Of a stretch of 40,318 nt of DNA, positions 9,408-17,648 are shown piece by piece. The stretch covers positions 1 to 40,318 of the forward strand of contig DYKD01000026.1 in assembly GCA_020722765.1 (NCBI GenBank), given 5' to 3'. Each line of letters starts with the position of its first letter. Position 1 is the first letter of the stretch. The notes beneath the pieces were generated by a model, which did no database searches, had not been told where the DNA came from, and worked only from the letters and a program-made list of their open reading frames with translations. This DNA is from Brevinema andersonii (lineage in GTDB: Bacteria; Spirochaetota; DYKD01). A program made the translations under genes and the position numbers.

Positions 9408-10879
9408 CTGAGACCCTCTTTTTCAAGGATGGCGCGTAGCCGTAGGATCGTTTTTTCTTTTCCATACAAGGTGATGATGGTTACAAGATCGGGACTAACA
9501 GCGTTTCCAACCAGGGCAACACGGACTGCCTGCATGGCTTTTTTCGTGTTGAGGTTTTTTTCCACAATGATTTTTTTGAAAAGATTTTCAACTGAAGAAA
9601 GGTCGAATACGGATAGTCCCTCAATCCCTGAAATGAGGGACTGGAAAAAGTCTTTTATGAAATCAGCCTTGATGAATTTGTCGTAGGCCGCCTGGTCATA
9701 CGTCAGGGTGTCTTTGAAGAGGAAGTGGGTGTGCTCGACAATCTGTGAGAGAAGTTTCAGCCTGTCACCTGCAAGGAGAATCGCTTTTATAACGAAATCT
9801 TTTTTGGCATAGTATTCCTCTTTTGTGAGCAGACCTGATTTAATGAAAAAATCCTTGCAATGTTCGAATTTTTCCTCAGGGGTTAGGAATTTGATGTATT
9901 CAGCGTTGATCCATAGGAGTTTTTGTTGGTTGAATACGGCAGGGCTTTTGCTGGTCTTTTCCATTGAGAATTTTTGAATGAGATCGGCTTTCCTGAAAAT
10001 CTCCTGGCTGTCATCATAGGACCATCCCAGGCGAGCGAGGAAGTTGAGGAGGGCTTCAGGAAGATATCCGTCGTCCCGATATTGCTGGACTGCTGTAGCC
10101 CCGTGCCGTTTGGAAAGCCGTGAACCGTCAGAACCGAGTATCATGGGCAGATGACCAAAAGAAGGAATGGCCAATCCTAAAGCCCTGTAGATGAGAATCT
10201 GCCGTGGAGTGTTTGAGATGTGATCATCACCACGTATGATGTGGGTTATTTTCATGAGCGCATCATCTATTGTTACAGCATAATTATATACAGGCATACC
10301 ATCTGGACGGACAATGATGAAATCATCAAACTGGTTAATGCTGAAATCGATGGTGCCATGAACCATGTCTTCGAATGAGAGTGGCGCTGAAGAAATGTCT
10401 GTTTTCAATCTGACAGAAAAAGGAAGTCCTTTGGATATTTTTCCCTGAATTTCAGATTCAGAAAGGTTCAGGCATTGGCGGTCATAGAAGTATTGTTTTT
10501 TTGAGTTTTCAGCAGCCTGACGTTTGGCGTCTAATTCCTCTTTAGAACAGAAACATCTGTAAGCTTTCCCTTCTGAAATGAGTTTTTTTGTGCAGTCATC
10601 ATATATGGATTTCCGTTGGGACTGGTAGTAGGGTCCATAAGGTCCTTCTTTCCCAGGTCCTTCGTCCCAATCCATTCCAAGCCAGCGGAAGCCTTCCAAA
10701 ATGGCATCGATGGATTCCTGGGTTGAACGTTCTTTGTCCGTATCTTCTATTCGGAGGATAAACTTCCCGTTATGCTTTTTTGCCAGAAGCCAGTTGAAAA
10801 GCGCAGTCCTGACACCACCAATGTGAAGAAATCCGGACGGGCTAGGCGCAAATCTGAATCTAGGGTTTTCAAAGTTCAT
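9404..10879 (-). CDS. gltX: Glutamate--tRNA ligase
   Basis: Charges tRNA-Glu with glutamate in the cytoplasm. Class I synthetase signatures are clear: FAPSPSGFLHIGG near the N-terminus (HIGH-type motif HIGG, 19-22), LRIEDTD (42-48), the GDDHISNT region (217-224) and the KMSKS-type loop LSKRHG (255-260). At 491 residues it has the normal bacterial GluRS length with a helical anticodon-binding C-terminal half. It may be discriminating or non-discriminating; no gatCAB is in the window to settle this. It is first in a four-gene operon with a near-perfect promoter and about 20 bases of leader containing AAGGA. Confidence 0.97.
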   Translation of the reverse strand: MNFENPRFRFAPSPSGFLHIGGVRTALFNWLLAKKHNGKFILRIEDTDKERSTQESIDAILEGFRWLGMDWDEGPGKEGPYGPYYQSQRKSIYDDCTKKLISEGKAYRCFCSKEELDAKRQAAENSKKQYFYDRQCLNLSESEIQGKISKGLPFSVRLKTDISSAPLSFEDMVHGTIDFSINQFDDFIIVRPDGMPVYNYAVTIDDALMKITHIIRGDDHISNTPRQILIYRALGLAIPSFGHLPMILGSDGSRLSKRHGATAVQQYRDDGYLPEALLNFLARLGWSYDDSQEIFRKADLIQKFSMEKTSKSPAVFNQQKLLWINAEYIKFLTPEEKFEHCKDFFIKSGLLTKEEYYAKKDFVIKAILLAGDRLKLLSQIVEHTHFLFKDTLTYDQAAYDKFIKADFIKDFFQSLISGIEGLSVFDLSSVENLFKKIIVEKNLNTKKAMQAVRVALVGNAVSPDLVTIITLYGKEKTILRLRAILEKEGLS

Positions 10880-10905
10880 ATACTATCCGCTTTCCTTGAT
10901 GTATT

Positions 10906-10934
10906 ATTGTATAAAAAAGAAGGGGACTTGTCAA
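10906..10934 (-). promoter_or_regulatory. Promoter of the gltX operon
   Basis: On the minus strand: TTGACA (10934-10929), exactly 17 bases, TACAAT (10911-10906). Predicted start of transcription is near 10899, about 20 bases before the gltX ATG. A perfect -35 with five of six -10 positions makes this one of the best promoters in the window. Confidence 0.7.
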
Positions 10935-11033
10935 ATTATAAGAATCTTGTTCCTAGAATGTCTTTAAAGTCAATGAGGATTTGATAACTATGGTTATTGA
11001 CAGTTATTGTTGCTTTAACGTCGGGTTTGTTGC

Positions 11034-11498
11034 CTATATTTTTAAACGTGTAAAAGCATTCGTGTCATAACTGAAGAATGATGTTTCTTTGAAACTATTG
11101 TCTGTAAATTTTTTTTGCATTTTTTTCAGCGCATGCCGTGCCTTTTTCAACTGCCATTTTTCGATTCCATCCACTCTTAAAATGTCCCCTGCGAGAAGCG
11201 TTTCCCCGCTTAGCTCGACATCCTCAATGACTTTGTAAAAATATTGGCCTATTTTCCTAAAAGAGGCATTATTGTCAATTTCTTGTTTGGAAATGTTATT
11301 GATCAGTCCCAATAATTTTTGGTCCTGGTTGAAATGGGCGCCCCATGAAAAAACAGGATAGATAATCCCCATCTCCAAGGGATAGGTTTTGGCCCTTTTA
11401 AGGAGTTCTTGAATGAAAAAATCCAGTCCTGATTCAGATAAGGAGCGGAGTGCGGCTGGAGTGATGAAAACAACAGGAACAATGGAAAAATCATCCAA
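11034..11498 (-). CDS. Small hypothetical secreted protein, probably frameshifted at its 5' end
   Basis: As read, a 154-residue ORF with only a TTG start (11498) and no convincing ribosome binding site; an in-frame stop lies 15 bases further upstream. The body is mixed alpha/beta with a lysine-rich helical end. In the neighbouring frame an ATG at 11509, preceded by AGG at 7 bases, opens a good signal peptide (MFTIWMIFPLFLLFSSLQ with a PHSA cleavage site) that then runs off. One extra T in the T6 run at 11416-11421 would join the two frames into a 158-residue secreted protein. I see no known family. It could be an exported protein with a one-base deletion, a phase-variable gene, or a sequencing error. 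Confidence 0.55.
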   Translation of the reverse strand: MDDFSIVPVVFITPAALRSLSESGLDFFIQELLKRAKTYPLEMGIIYPVFSWGAHFNQDQKLLGLINNISKQEIDNNASFRKIGQYFYKVIEDVELSGETLLAGDILRVDGIEKWQLKKARHALKKMQKKFTDNSFKETSFFSYDTNAFTRLKI

Positions 11499-11688
11499 AT
11501 GGTGAACATGTTTTTACCTGGAATGACTCTACGATTCCAGTATTGAAAAGAATGATGAAAAAGCTTGAAAGCGACAGGAATATGGAGGCTTATAAGACCT
11601 ATTGTCCGAACCTGGTAGAACTGGATAAATAGCAAGTCAAATATGAACCGTTTTAAGTTTTATTTATTGTGGAAAAAAGCAGGTTAAA

Positions 11689-12885
11689 TCAGAAATAGAA
11701 AGCCAGACTTGTTTGGAAGGCAAACCCGCTCATGTCCACATCAAGCTGTTTGGGCAATCCAGGAAGATGCCATATGGGATTCAAGTCGAGTTCTGTCTGC
11801 CTATAGTCATATCCAGCCCTAGTGGAGATGGCAGCTCTGGGAGTTAGAAATAATTCAAATCCACAGACAAACCTTGCACCCAAAAAATTGTAATTATCAA
11901 GAACTGGTCCAAATTCATTCAGACCAAAACCATTTCCATTGCTTGGATAGAAAAGTCCCGAATAATCCAGAAGATGAAAAAGACAACCAGCACCTGCAAA
12001 GAGATTGAGTCTACGTGTAGGATTTATATTTGCGTAAAGCATAATGGGAATGGATATGCCATCTGCCACTATTCTAAACGGTGCGGAATTTGTTTTGTTT
12101 CCCGCTAATCCTATAGGTACTTCCCATCTTTGGTTTGGTATGGCCCATACTTGAGCTGTTACTAAATCTATTCCTATTCCAAGCATGAGATTTCGTGTAA
12201 ACCTATAGCGAACTTCTGCTCCAACAGGATAAGCGAAACCAGTCTCATTCCAACCACTGAAATTAGCAATAGGATTGAAAACCGCATAATCTCCGCTTGT
12301 TGTACATCCGAACATATTGATAGCAATCCCTACACCCATCTCTTGTACATAAGCCATGTTGAGGACTGCCTGCGCTGTTTCAACCGCATCCTCTTTTTTG
12401 AATGATACAGTATCCGTCAGGACAGCACCGGTCTCTACATCAATGAGGTTGAGGACAAGCTGGATTGAACCGCCCAATTCTGAAACAGTTCCTGTCAGGA
12501 TGAGGTCTGCATTCATGATAAGCCCAATTTTGGATGCTGAGGTTGGATCTGTAAGTCCTGTCATTTGTAGCTGTTGTTCTTTTACAATCTTTTCCAGGTC
12601 ATTCCTTTCAACAAGAGCGAAAACTGTTGAACGGGAAATTTCTGTTGCCACAAGTCCGCGTACAGTTTCACCTAGTGAGTTTTTTTTCACAGTAGGTGTG
12701 AGTTCTTTGAATTCTGCGATGGCGACATTTTTTCTTGAAAGCAGATCCTTGCCTGCCTTGTAGTCTGCAGCAAGTTTGAGTACAGATTGGGAGATTTCTT
12801 TCCTAATTTTGATGTTTTGGGCTGCTAAAGTTGAAAAAGAGAAGAACAATACGGATGTCAGAACGATTCCTGTTATTTGTTTCAT
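11689..12885 (-). CDS. CsgG/FlgO-like domain fused to an outer-membrane beta-barrel-like domain
   Basis: A 398-residue exported protein. The signal peptide is MKQITGIVLTSVLFFSFSTLAA with cleavage about residue 22. Residues about 45-190 look like a CsgG/FlgO-type domain: NVAIAEFKEL, then TEISRSTVFALVERNDL and ADLILTGTVSEL. The remaining 200 residues alternate polar and aromatic positions, carry Gly-rich turns and end in FYF, as outer-membrane barrels do (terminal Phe). I chose the ATG at 12885 over an upstream ATG 33 bases away because AGGTG lies 6 bases before it and the signal peptide starts there. It is a single-gene unit with its own promoter. The role, perhaps an envelope assembly or sensing protein, is inferred. 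Confidence 0.75.
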   Translation of the reverse strand: MKQITGIVLTSVLFFSFSTLAAQNIKIRKEISQSVLKLAADYKAGKDLLSRKNVAIAEFKELTPTVKKNSLGETVRGLVATEISRSTVFALVERNDLEKIVKEQQLQMTGLTDPTSASKIGLIMNADLILTGTVSELGGSIQLVLNLIDVETGAVLTDTVSFKKEDAVETAQAVLNMAYVQEMGVGIAINMFGCTTSGDYAVFNPIANFSGWNETGFAYPVGAEVRYRFTRNLMLGIGIDLVTAQVWAIPNQRWEVPIGLAGNKTNSAPFRIVADGISIPIMLYANINPTRRLNLFAGAGCLFHLLDYSGLFYPSNGNGFGLNEFGPVLDNYNFLGARFVCGFELFLTPRAAISTRAGYDYRQTELDLNPIWHLPGLPKQLDVDMSGFAFQTSLAFYF

Positions 12886-12918
12886 ATAGCACCTGTAAAT
12901 ATGAGATTTTGATTTCAA

Positions 12919-12947
12919 AATATATTCATTTCCCCTGAAATTGTCAA
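12919..12947 (-). promoter_or_regulatory. Promoter of the CsgG-barrel gene
   Basis: Minus strand TTGACA (12947-12942), 17-base spacer, TATATT (12924-12919). This predicts a leader of about 27 bases before the ATG at 12885. Confidence 0.68.
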
Positions 12948-12982
12948 TTAAAGTAGATTTTTTGCAGCAAAAATGATAGCTG

Positions 12983-13005
12983 AAAAAAGGATTGATTGTC
13001 CTTTT
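12983..13005 (-). terminator. Intrinsic terminator after the PhoH-TPR operon
   Basis: On the minus strand, overlapping the TAA stop of the TPR gene, AAAAGGA and TCCTTTT form a 7-bp stem around a 7-base loop and run into two further T residues. It is short and low in GC, but placed precisely at the gene end. Confidence 0.5.
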
Positions 13006-14395
13006 ATGAATGAGGCTCGTCTATGGACTTTTGTCCGTTATGAAACCTGTTCTCATAGGCACGCAACATCTTGACGAATTGGCCTCTTCCCATTAGCTTG
13101 ATGGGTTTGTCAAAAATGAACTTTGTAGCGCTGGGTGCGAAGCCTGAGGGTGCAAAAAGGTATCCAGCATGGAGCTCTTCCCGTTTCATCTGTGCATCAA
13201 ACTCTTTCATGATATTTTCTGTCACTGGCGCACCAAACCTCACAAACCAGACAAGTGCCTTCTTACTTCGTCCTTTCACTTCTTCAACAACCCTGAATAC
13301 CACTTTCTCTTTTGTTTCCTGTTTCATGTTCAGGACATGGAATCCCATCGTTTCTAGAACAAAAAGGCTGGTCTTCTCAAACTCGCCTGCAGGTGCAATA
13401 ATGAAGTCCTGAATCCTGTCCTTGCCCAAGCGGGAATTGGATGTGATTTTTGCTGAGACATCCCTGTATTCTGGCGCGACTGTCTGGATTTCACGCCACT
13501 GGTCCAAAGCGGATTGGAAGTCCTTATCGTCAAAATATCTTTCAGCAAGCTGATAGCGTGCTTCAACAATGAACGATGCTGGTAAAATCCTGGAATAGTA
13601 GAAGGAAGCATCCCATTCCATCACAATTCGTTCAAGCAGTTCTATGGCGTTTTTGTTCATTTCCTTGCGTCTGTAGCAGGAAGACATGTTGAACATGGCA
13701 CGCATGCGCAGATCTTTGTCAATACGGGCCACATCGAAACTCTTTATGGCTTTGTCAAGCTCGTTTTTTTGCATATAGGCTTCACCAAGATGAAAATGCG
13801 CTCTGGTATATTTTTTGTCATAACCGACAGCTGACTCAAGATCTGTAATGGCTCCATCTTTATCTGAAAGTTTCAGTTTGATGAGAGCAAGATCTGTCAA
13901 GGCAGGCGCATAATTGGGCTGTATCTGAAGTACCTTGTTGATAAATCCTTTCGCTTTTTCAATATTATTTGCAAGAAGGCACACATGTCCAAGAAGATAA
14001 AGAGTTGTCTGGTTCCACCGGATCTTGTGCTCTTCCACCAAGAGGGGAAGGACATCTTCAGCTTTGCCGACTTTTTCATAAAGATCCACAATCTTTACAA
14101 GGACGTCCTCGCGTTGCACAAGTGGAACATACATCCGGTTTTTTGTGATGATCTTCAGTTCAACAATCGCATATTCCAAATTGACTTCATGTTCATATAC
14201 CTGGGCCATAAGCCAGTGATAAAGGGGATTCCTGTTGTTCCTGTTCAGTTTTTGTTTCAGGATCCTGCTTGCTTCTTCAAGCCGGCCTTCATCTATGAGC
14301 AAGCTGATTTTTCCCAGATCAGTCTCTTTTCGAGTAGAAGCAAGGATGATATAAAAAACCAAAATCACAAGTAACATGATAAGTAGCCAGGTCAT
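13004..14395 (-). CDS. Membrane-anchored TPR protein with a restriction-endonuclease-like C-terminal domain
   Basis: 463 residues. An N-terminal membrane anchor (about 3-20) leads to a run of tetratricopeptide helices from about 28 to 320, with typical pairs such as YAPALTDLALIKLKLSDKDG and THAHFHLGEAY-type repeats. The arrangement resembles LapB/YciM. Residues about 335-450 form a separate alpha/beta domain (FEKTSLFVLETMGF, then KALVWFVRFGAPV and HAGYLFAPSGFAPSATKF) that looks like an Mrr-type nuclease fold. I do not see a full D-x(n)-ExK site, so it may be inactive. The ribosome binding site is AGGAGG. The start lies 11 bases after the PhoH stop, so the two are one operon. Function unknown; a membrane scaffold is likely. 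Confidence 0.75.
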   Translation of the reverse strand: MTWLLIMLLVILVFYIILASTRKETDLGKISLLIDEGRLEEASRILKQKLNRNNRNPLYHWLMAQVYEHEVNLEYAIVELKIITKNRMYVPLVQREDVLVKIVDLYEKVGKAEDVLPLLVEEHKIRWNQTTLYLLGHVCLLANNIEKAKGFINKVLQIQPNYAPALTDLALIKLKLSDKDGAITDLESAVGYDKKYTRAHFHLGEAYMQKNELDKAIKSFDVARIDKDLRMRAMFNMSSCYRRKEMNKNAIELLERIVMEWDASFYYSRILPASFIVEARYQLAERYFDDKDFQSALDQWREIQTVAPEYRDVSAKITSNSRLGKDRIQDFIIAPAGEFEKTSLFVLETMGFHVLNMKQETKEKVVFRVVEEVKGRSKKALVWFVRFGAPVTENIMKEFDAQMKREELHAGYLFAPSGFAPSATKFIFDKPIKLMGRGQFVKMLRAYENRFHNGQKSIDEPHS

Positions 14396-14406
14396 ATTTC
14401 CCCTCC

Positions 14407-15732
14407 TTATAGGAGTTTCGCTGCCAGTGATGCAAGAGTGCTTCGTTCACTCTTGACAAGTCTCACGTTTCCATATATCTCCTGTCCCTTGAATTTTTCA
14501 ATAAGGTAGGAAAGTCCGTTGCTGTCACTGTCCAGATATGGGTTGTCAATCTGTTCCGGGTCTCCTGCCAGGATGATTTTGCTCTTTTCACCGACACGGG
14601 AGACAATTGTCTTCACCTCGTGTGGTGTCAGGTTTTGCGCTTCATCAATGATGACATACTGTTGAGGAATGGAACGGCCACGGATGTATGTGATAGCGCC
14701 GAGTTCAACAAGATTAGAATCCACAAGATAGTTCAGTTCCTCTTTTACGTCCTTCATGGTTGTTTCCGTACGTCCTGAATTCTGTGTCAGTAGAAAATAG
14801 ATATTGTCAAAGATTGGTTCCATCCATGCGCTGAGTTTTTCTTCCTTCGAACCAGGAAGATATCCGATATCCTTGCCCAAAGGCATGATGGGGCGAGCCA
14901 CAAGTATTTTCTTGTAAGCCCTATCATCCAGTGTCTTTTTCAAAGCCGCTGCAACAGCAAGAAGCGTCTTTCCCGTTCCGGCTTTCCCCAAAAGCGTTAC
15001 AAGGGAGATGGAGTCATCAAGTAAAAGGTCGAATGCGAAACGCTGTTCAACATTGAGAGCCCGGATTCCCCAGATGTCTTCTCCTTGATAGGACAGTGGA
15101 AGGACCACTCCCGCTTTTTTATGAACTCTGCCAATGGCGGACTTGTTTTCGTCAGAGTCAGATTTGAGAACAATGAAAGAATTTTCAATAATATCTGGAA
15201 TGTTTAGCTCCTCAAGCGTAAGGGATTTTTCCTGATAGAATTGATCAATGATTTCAGAGGGGACAGGAAGTTCAAAGCTGCCTGAATAGAGGTCGTCATA
15301 CTTTACTTTCTCTTTTTCATAATCCTGGACTTCCAATCCCAGTATACATCCTTTGATTCTGCTGTTTAGGTCTTTGGATACAAAAATCACTGTTTCACCC
15401 TTATTTTTGAGATAAAGGCATGTCTGAAGGATGATATTGTCGTTTTTCCCTTGTGTGAATCCTGCAGGAATGTCTTCCACATGGTTGTATTCTATGCGCA
15501 AAGATCCTTTTCCGATTTTGACTTCCTTGTTTAGTTTCTGGTTCATGAAGATGCGATCCATCTTTCTTGTAACAGATCTGGCGTTGTACCCTTTCTCATC
15601 CCTGTAGTTCTTGAGGTTGTCCAATTCCTCAATGACAGTCATAGGGATTACTACTTTGTTGTCTGCAAACGAGAAAATCGCATCATTGTCATGGATAAGT
15701 ACGTTTGTGTCAAGAACAAAGGTTTTGACCAT
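14407..15732 (-). CDS. PIN domain - PhoH ATPase fusion
   Basis: 441 residues combining an RNase-like PIN domain (about 3-135; KTFVLDTNVLIHD with the first acidic residues) and a PhoH helicase-like ATPase (about 215-441). The ATPase shows Walker A GKAGTGKT, Walker B VIIDEAQNL and the sensor segment ILAGDPEQID. PIN-PhoH proteins of this size (YlaK, PhoH2) act as RNA helicase-RNases, and several are linked to stress or RNA turnover. The start is set by AGGAGG four bases upstream. The gene has a strong promoter and leads the operon with the TPR protein. There is no toxin-antitoxin partner beside it, so the housekeeping type is likelier than the PhoAT type. Confidence 0.92.
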   Translation of the reverse strand: MVKTFVLDTNVLIHDNDAIFSFADNKVVIPMTVIEELDNLKNYRDEKGYNARSVTRKMDRIFMNQKLNKEVKIGKGSLRIEYNHVEDIPAGFTQGKNDNIILQTCLYLKNKGETVIFVSKDLNSRIKGCILGLEVQDYEKEKVKYDDLYSGSFELPVPSEIIDQFYQEKSLTLEELNIPDIIENSFIVLKSDSDENKSAIGRVHKKAGVVLPLSYQGEDIWGIRALNVEQRFAFDLLLDDSISLVTLLGKAGTGKTLLAVAAALKKTLDDRAYKKILVARPIMPLGKDIGYLPGSKEEKLSAWMEPIFDNIYFLLTQNSGRTETTMKDVKEELNYLVDSNLVELGAITYIRGRSIPQQYVIIDEAQNLTPHEVKTIVSRVGEKSKIILAGDPEQIDNPYLDSDSNGLSYLIEKFKGQEIYGNVRLVKSERSTLASLAAKLL

Positions 15733-15760
15733 TGAACCTCCTGTTTTTTATCATGTTGAT

Positions 15761-15789
15761 ATTATATCAGAAGAAGCGGATTTTGACAA
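15761..15789 (-). promoter_or_regulatory. Promoter of the PIN-PhoH / TPR operon
   Basis: Minus strand TTGTCA (15789-15784), 17-base spacer, perfect TATAAT (15766-15761). Leader about 22 bases with AGGAGG. Confidence 0.68.
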
Positions 15790-15813
15790 TAATTTGTTTT
15801 CCTGAAATATCTG

Positions 15814-16722
15814 TTATTCGCTGTTTTTGTAGCGCAATACACCGTCCTGGATCTGCTTGTCTGAAAGCTTGAATTTCTCTTTTAAGAAGGCTGTTCCATC
15901 CTCTATTCTGATACCAATGGCCAAAGAATGAAACATGAATTCACGGGATTTGTCATATTTTTTGACTTTATAATATGCCAAGGATACGTGGTAATAATAG
16001 TCTGGACCGAAAAGAAGGATATCTTCCTGTTCGCTTTCAGTAAGGTTTGAGAAGGTTGTTGTTGAAGTGAAGAGGGGTCTGTTTGTCACAACAGTAAATG
16101 CGATGATGTGGCTTGGAATTCCTGTATTTGTGCCTTCCTCAACAGCCTGGATCCACCATCGATGCCTTCCCAGACTGAATGTTTGAACGGTGTTTGTCCC
16201 GGTTATGATGTTGGTTGTGTCATCTGCTACGAACTTGTATGTAAGGGGCGGAAACTCGCTTGGCACTGCAGTCCATGTGAATTGGACAATCCTGTTGGTG
16301 GTTGAGAAATTGTTTTCAGGTGCAATCAGTTCAGGTGTGCCTGGTGGATTCCGCTTTGTCACAACGATTGTTGTGTTTGTTTCAATGTTGTCCTTTGTAT
16401 TTGTTGTGGATGTGATTCGGATGTTGGTTAAGGCAGGAGGCTGGTCTTCAATATTTGTTAATGATGCTACAATGACATTTGTGAGTATAGGAGGGATGTT
16501 TGTCTGTATTGGAGGTATAGGCTTGATCGGTTTTTGTCTTTTTTTGAAAGATAGGGAGCGGATTGCATGATAGAGAAGGTTGATGCCTTCTATGGCACCA
16601 AGGACAATTCCTCCATAAATAACAATAGAGGCGGGAGTGCTTAAAGAGGCTGCATATGTCGTCCTGGTCATTGGCGAGTAAAGTGTTGCCAGGATGCTTG
16701 TCATGATGATCAGTTTTTTCAT
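15814..16722 (-). CDS. Exported Thr/Asn-rich protein with an Ig/FN3-like segment
   Basis: 302 residues, no recognised family. A signal peptide (MKKLIIMTSILATLYSPM, possible cleavage near TTYAA) is followed by a second hydrophobic stretch (about 30-50) that may be a membrane segment. A low-complexity region (about 65-130) is unusually rich in Pro, Thr, Asn and Ile. A beta-rich stretch (about 131-215: FTWTAVPSEFPPLTYKF, then HRWWIQAVEE) resembles a fibronectin type III or Ig-like fold. The last 70 residues are helical and TPR-like (YYYHVSLAYYKVKKYDKS). Its ATG overlaps the PHP gene stop (ATGA), so the two are translated together. An envelope or periplasmic role is inferred from the export signal only. 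Confidence 0.6.
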   Translation of the reverse strand: MKKLIIMTSILATLYSPMTRTTYAASLSTPASIVIYGGIVLGAIEGINLLYHAIRSLSFKKRQKPIKPIPPIQTNIPPILTNVIVASLTNIEDQPPALTNIRITSTTNTKDNIETNTTIVVTKRNPPGTPELIAPENNFSTTNRIVQFTWTAVPSEFPPLTYKFVADDTTNIITGTNTVQTFSLGRHRWWIQAVEEGTNTGIPSHIIAFTVVTNRPLFTSTTTFSNLTESEQEDILLFGPDYYYHVSLAYYKVKKYDKSREFMFHSLAIGIRIEDGTAFLKEKFKLSDKQIQDGVLRYKNSE

Positions 16723-17561
16723 TTTTTCAGGAATTGGAAATTTGCCGTAAAATTTTCCTCTGTGAGACCAGCGCTTCCCATTTCGATATCGGGTTTGTTG
16801 ATGCCATGGAAATCCGAACCGCCAGACATGAGCAGACCGTATTTTTTGGCCATGTCCATAAGTTTTTTCTTCTGTTGCTCGTTAAAACGCGGATAATACA
16901 CCTCGAGTCCTTTTAGTCCGTTCTCTCTGCACTCATGGAAGACATCATCCTGGAGTTCCTGTGCCACAAGAGCCAGATGTGCGAGTACAGGCACGCCCTT
17001 CCATTTCAATATTTTTTTTACGATTTCCGTATGATGGTATTTTTTGTATTCTGCATAAATGGACTGGCCTTTCTTGAGATATTTATGAAAAGCCTCGTAG
17101 ATGTCTTTCACATATCCTTTTTTTTCAAGGATTGCGGCTATGTGTGGTCTGCCAAGAGTGCCGTTATTGGCGGACAGAAGCACTTCTTCAAAAGTGACAT
17201 CCAGACCATGTTTCTGCGCGCGAATGCACATTTCCTGTACAGCGTCATATCGTTTTGACTGTTCTTCCTTCATGAATGCCCATAGCTCTTCCTGTTTCAA
17301 GTCCAGATCATAAGCCAGTATATGTACATTGCTATATTGGGTTGAAAATTCTATGCCATGCACAAAAAAAATTCCTCTTTCCTGTGCGTAGAGTTTTATC
17401 TCTGGTATGTCTTTGCCAATAATATCGTGGTCAGTGATCGATATGCCTTTAAGCCCTAATGAGGCCGCCATATCAATCAGTTCCCGGTAGTTGGATGTTC
17501 CGTCCGACAGCACGCTATGGATATGCATGTCGTACTTGATGATTGCTTTTTTGTGGTGCAC
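16719..17561 (-). CDS. PHP-domain phosphoesterase (TrpH/YciV-like)
   Basis: A 280-residue metal-dependent phosphoesterase. The PHP motifs are all visible: DMHIHSVLSDG (H13, H15, D20), ITDHD (D44, H45), HGIEFST, GRPHIA, VLAHLAL and the closing SGGSDFHG. Members of this branch hydrolyse 3',5'-bisphosphorylated nucleotides or act as the 5'-end-trimming RNase AM; other PHP enzymes are histidinol phosphatases, but those lack this layout. I take the GTG start at 17561 with AGGA just upstream; an ATG at 17528 would remove the residues before the first metal His and has no ribosome binding site. It is coupled to the downstream exported protein by an ATGA overlap. Confidence 0.87.
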   Translation of the reverse strand: MHHKKAIIKYDMHIHSVLSDGTSNYRELIDMAASLGLKGISITDHDIIGKDIPEIKLYAQERGIFFVHGIEFSTQYSNVHILAYDLDLKQEELWAFMKEEQSKRYDAVQEMCIRAQKHGLDVTFEEVLLSANNGTLGRPHIAAILEKKGYVKDIYEAFHKYLKKGQSIYAEYKKYHHTEIVKKILKWKGVPVLAHLALVAQELQDDVFHECRENGLKGLEVYYPRFNEQQKKKLMDMAKKYGLLMSGGSDFHGINKPDIEMGSAGLTEENFTANFQFLKK

Positions 17562-17587
17562 CAGTCCTGCTCTTGAATTAGTGATAT

Positions 17588-17616
17588 AAATTAAGGAATT
17601 ATATCAAGAAAGTCAA
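17588..17616 (-). promoter_or_regulatory. Candidate promoter of the PHP operon
   Basis: Minus strand TTGACT (17616-17611), 17 bases, TAATTT (17593-17588). It gives a leader of about 20 bases before the GTG start. The -10 is weak but identical to the one proposed at 34107-34112; a TATAAT (17602-17597) lies within the spacer without a -35 of its own. Confidence 0.4.
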
Positions 17617-17648
17617 TTCTGAAAAACTTATTTGTTTGTCATGAGTTG

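Noticed and set aside
5470-9411. Many plus-strand ORFs of 60-224 codons opposite the giant coiled-coil gene
   Set aside because: They are Ser/Phe/Leu-rich mirrors of the Glu/Lys/Gln coiled-coil codons, with no ribosome binding sites and no domains.
11303-11635. 110-codon minus-strand ORF overlapping the small secreted gene
   Set aside because: Only its part after 11509 (signal peptide) is meaningful; the upstream part has no support. I treated it as the frame-shifted 5' end, not a gene of its own.
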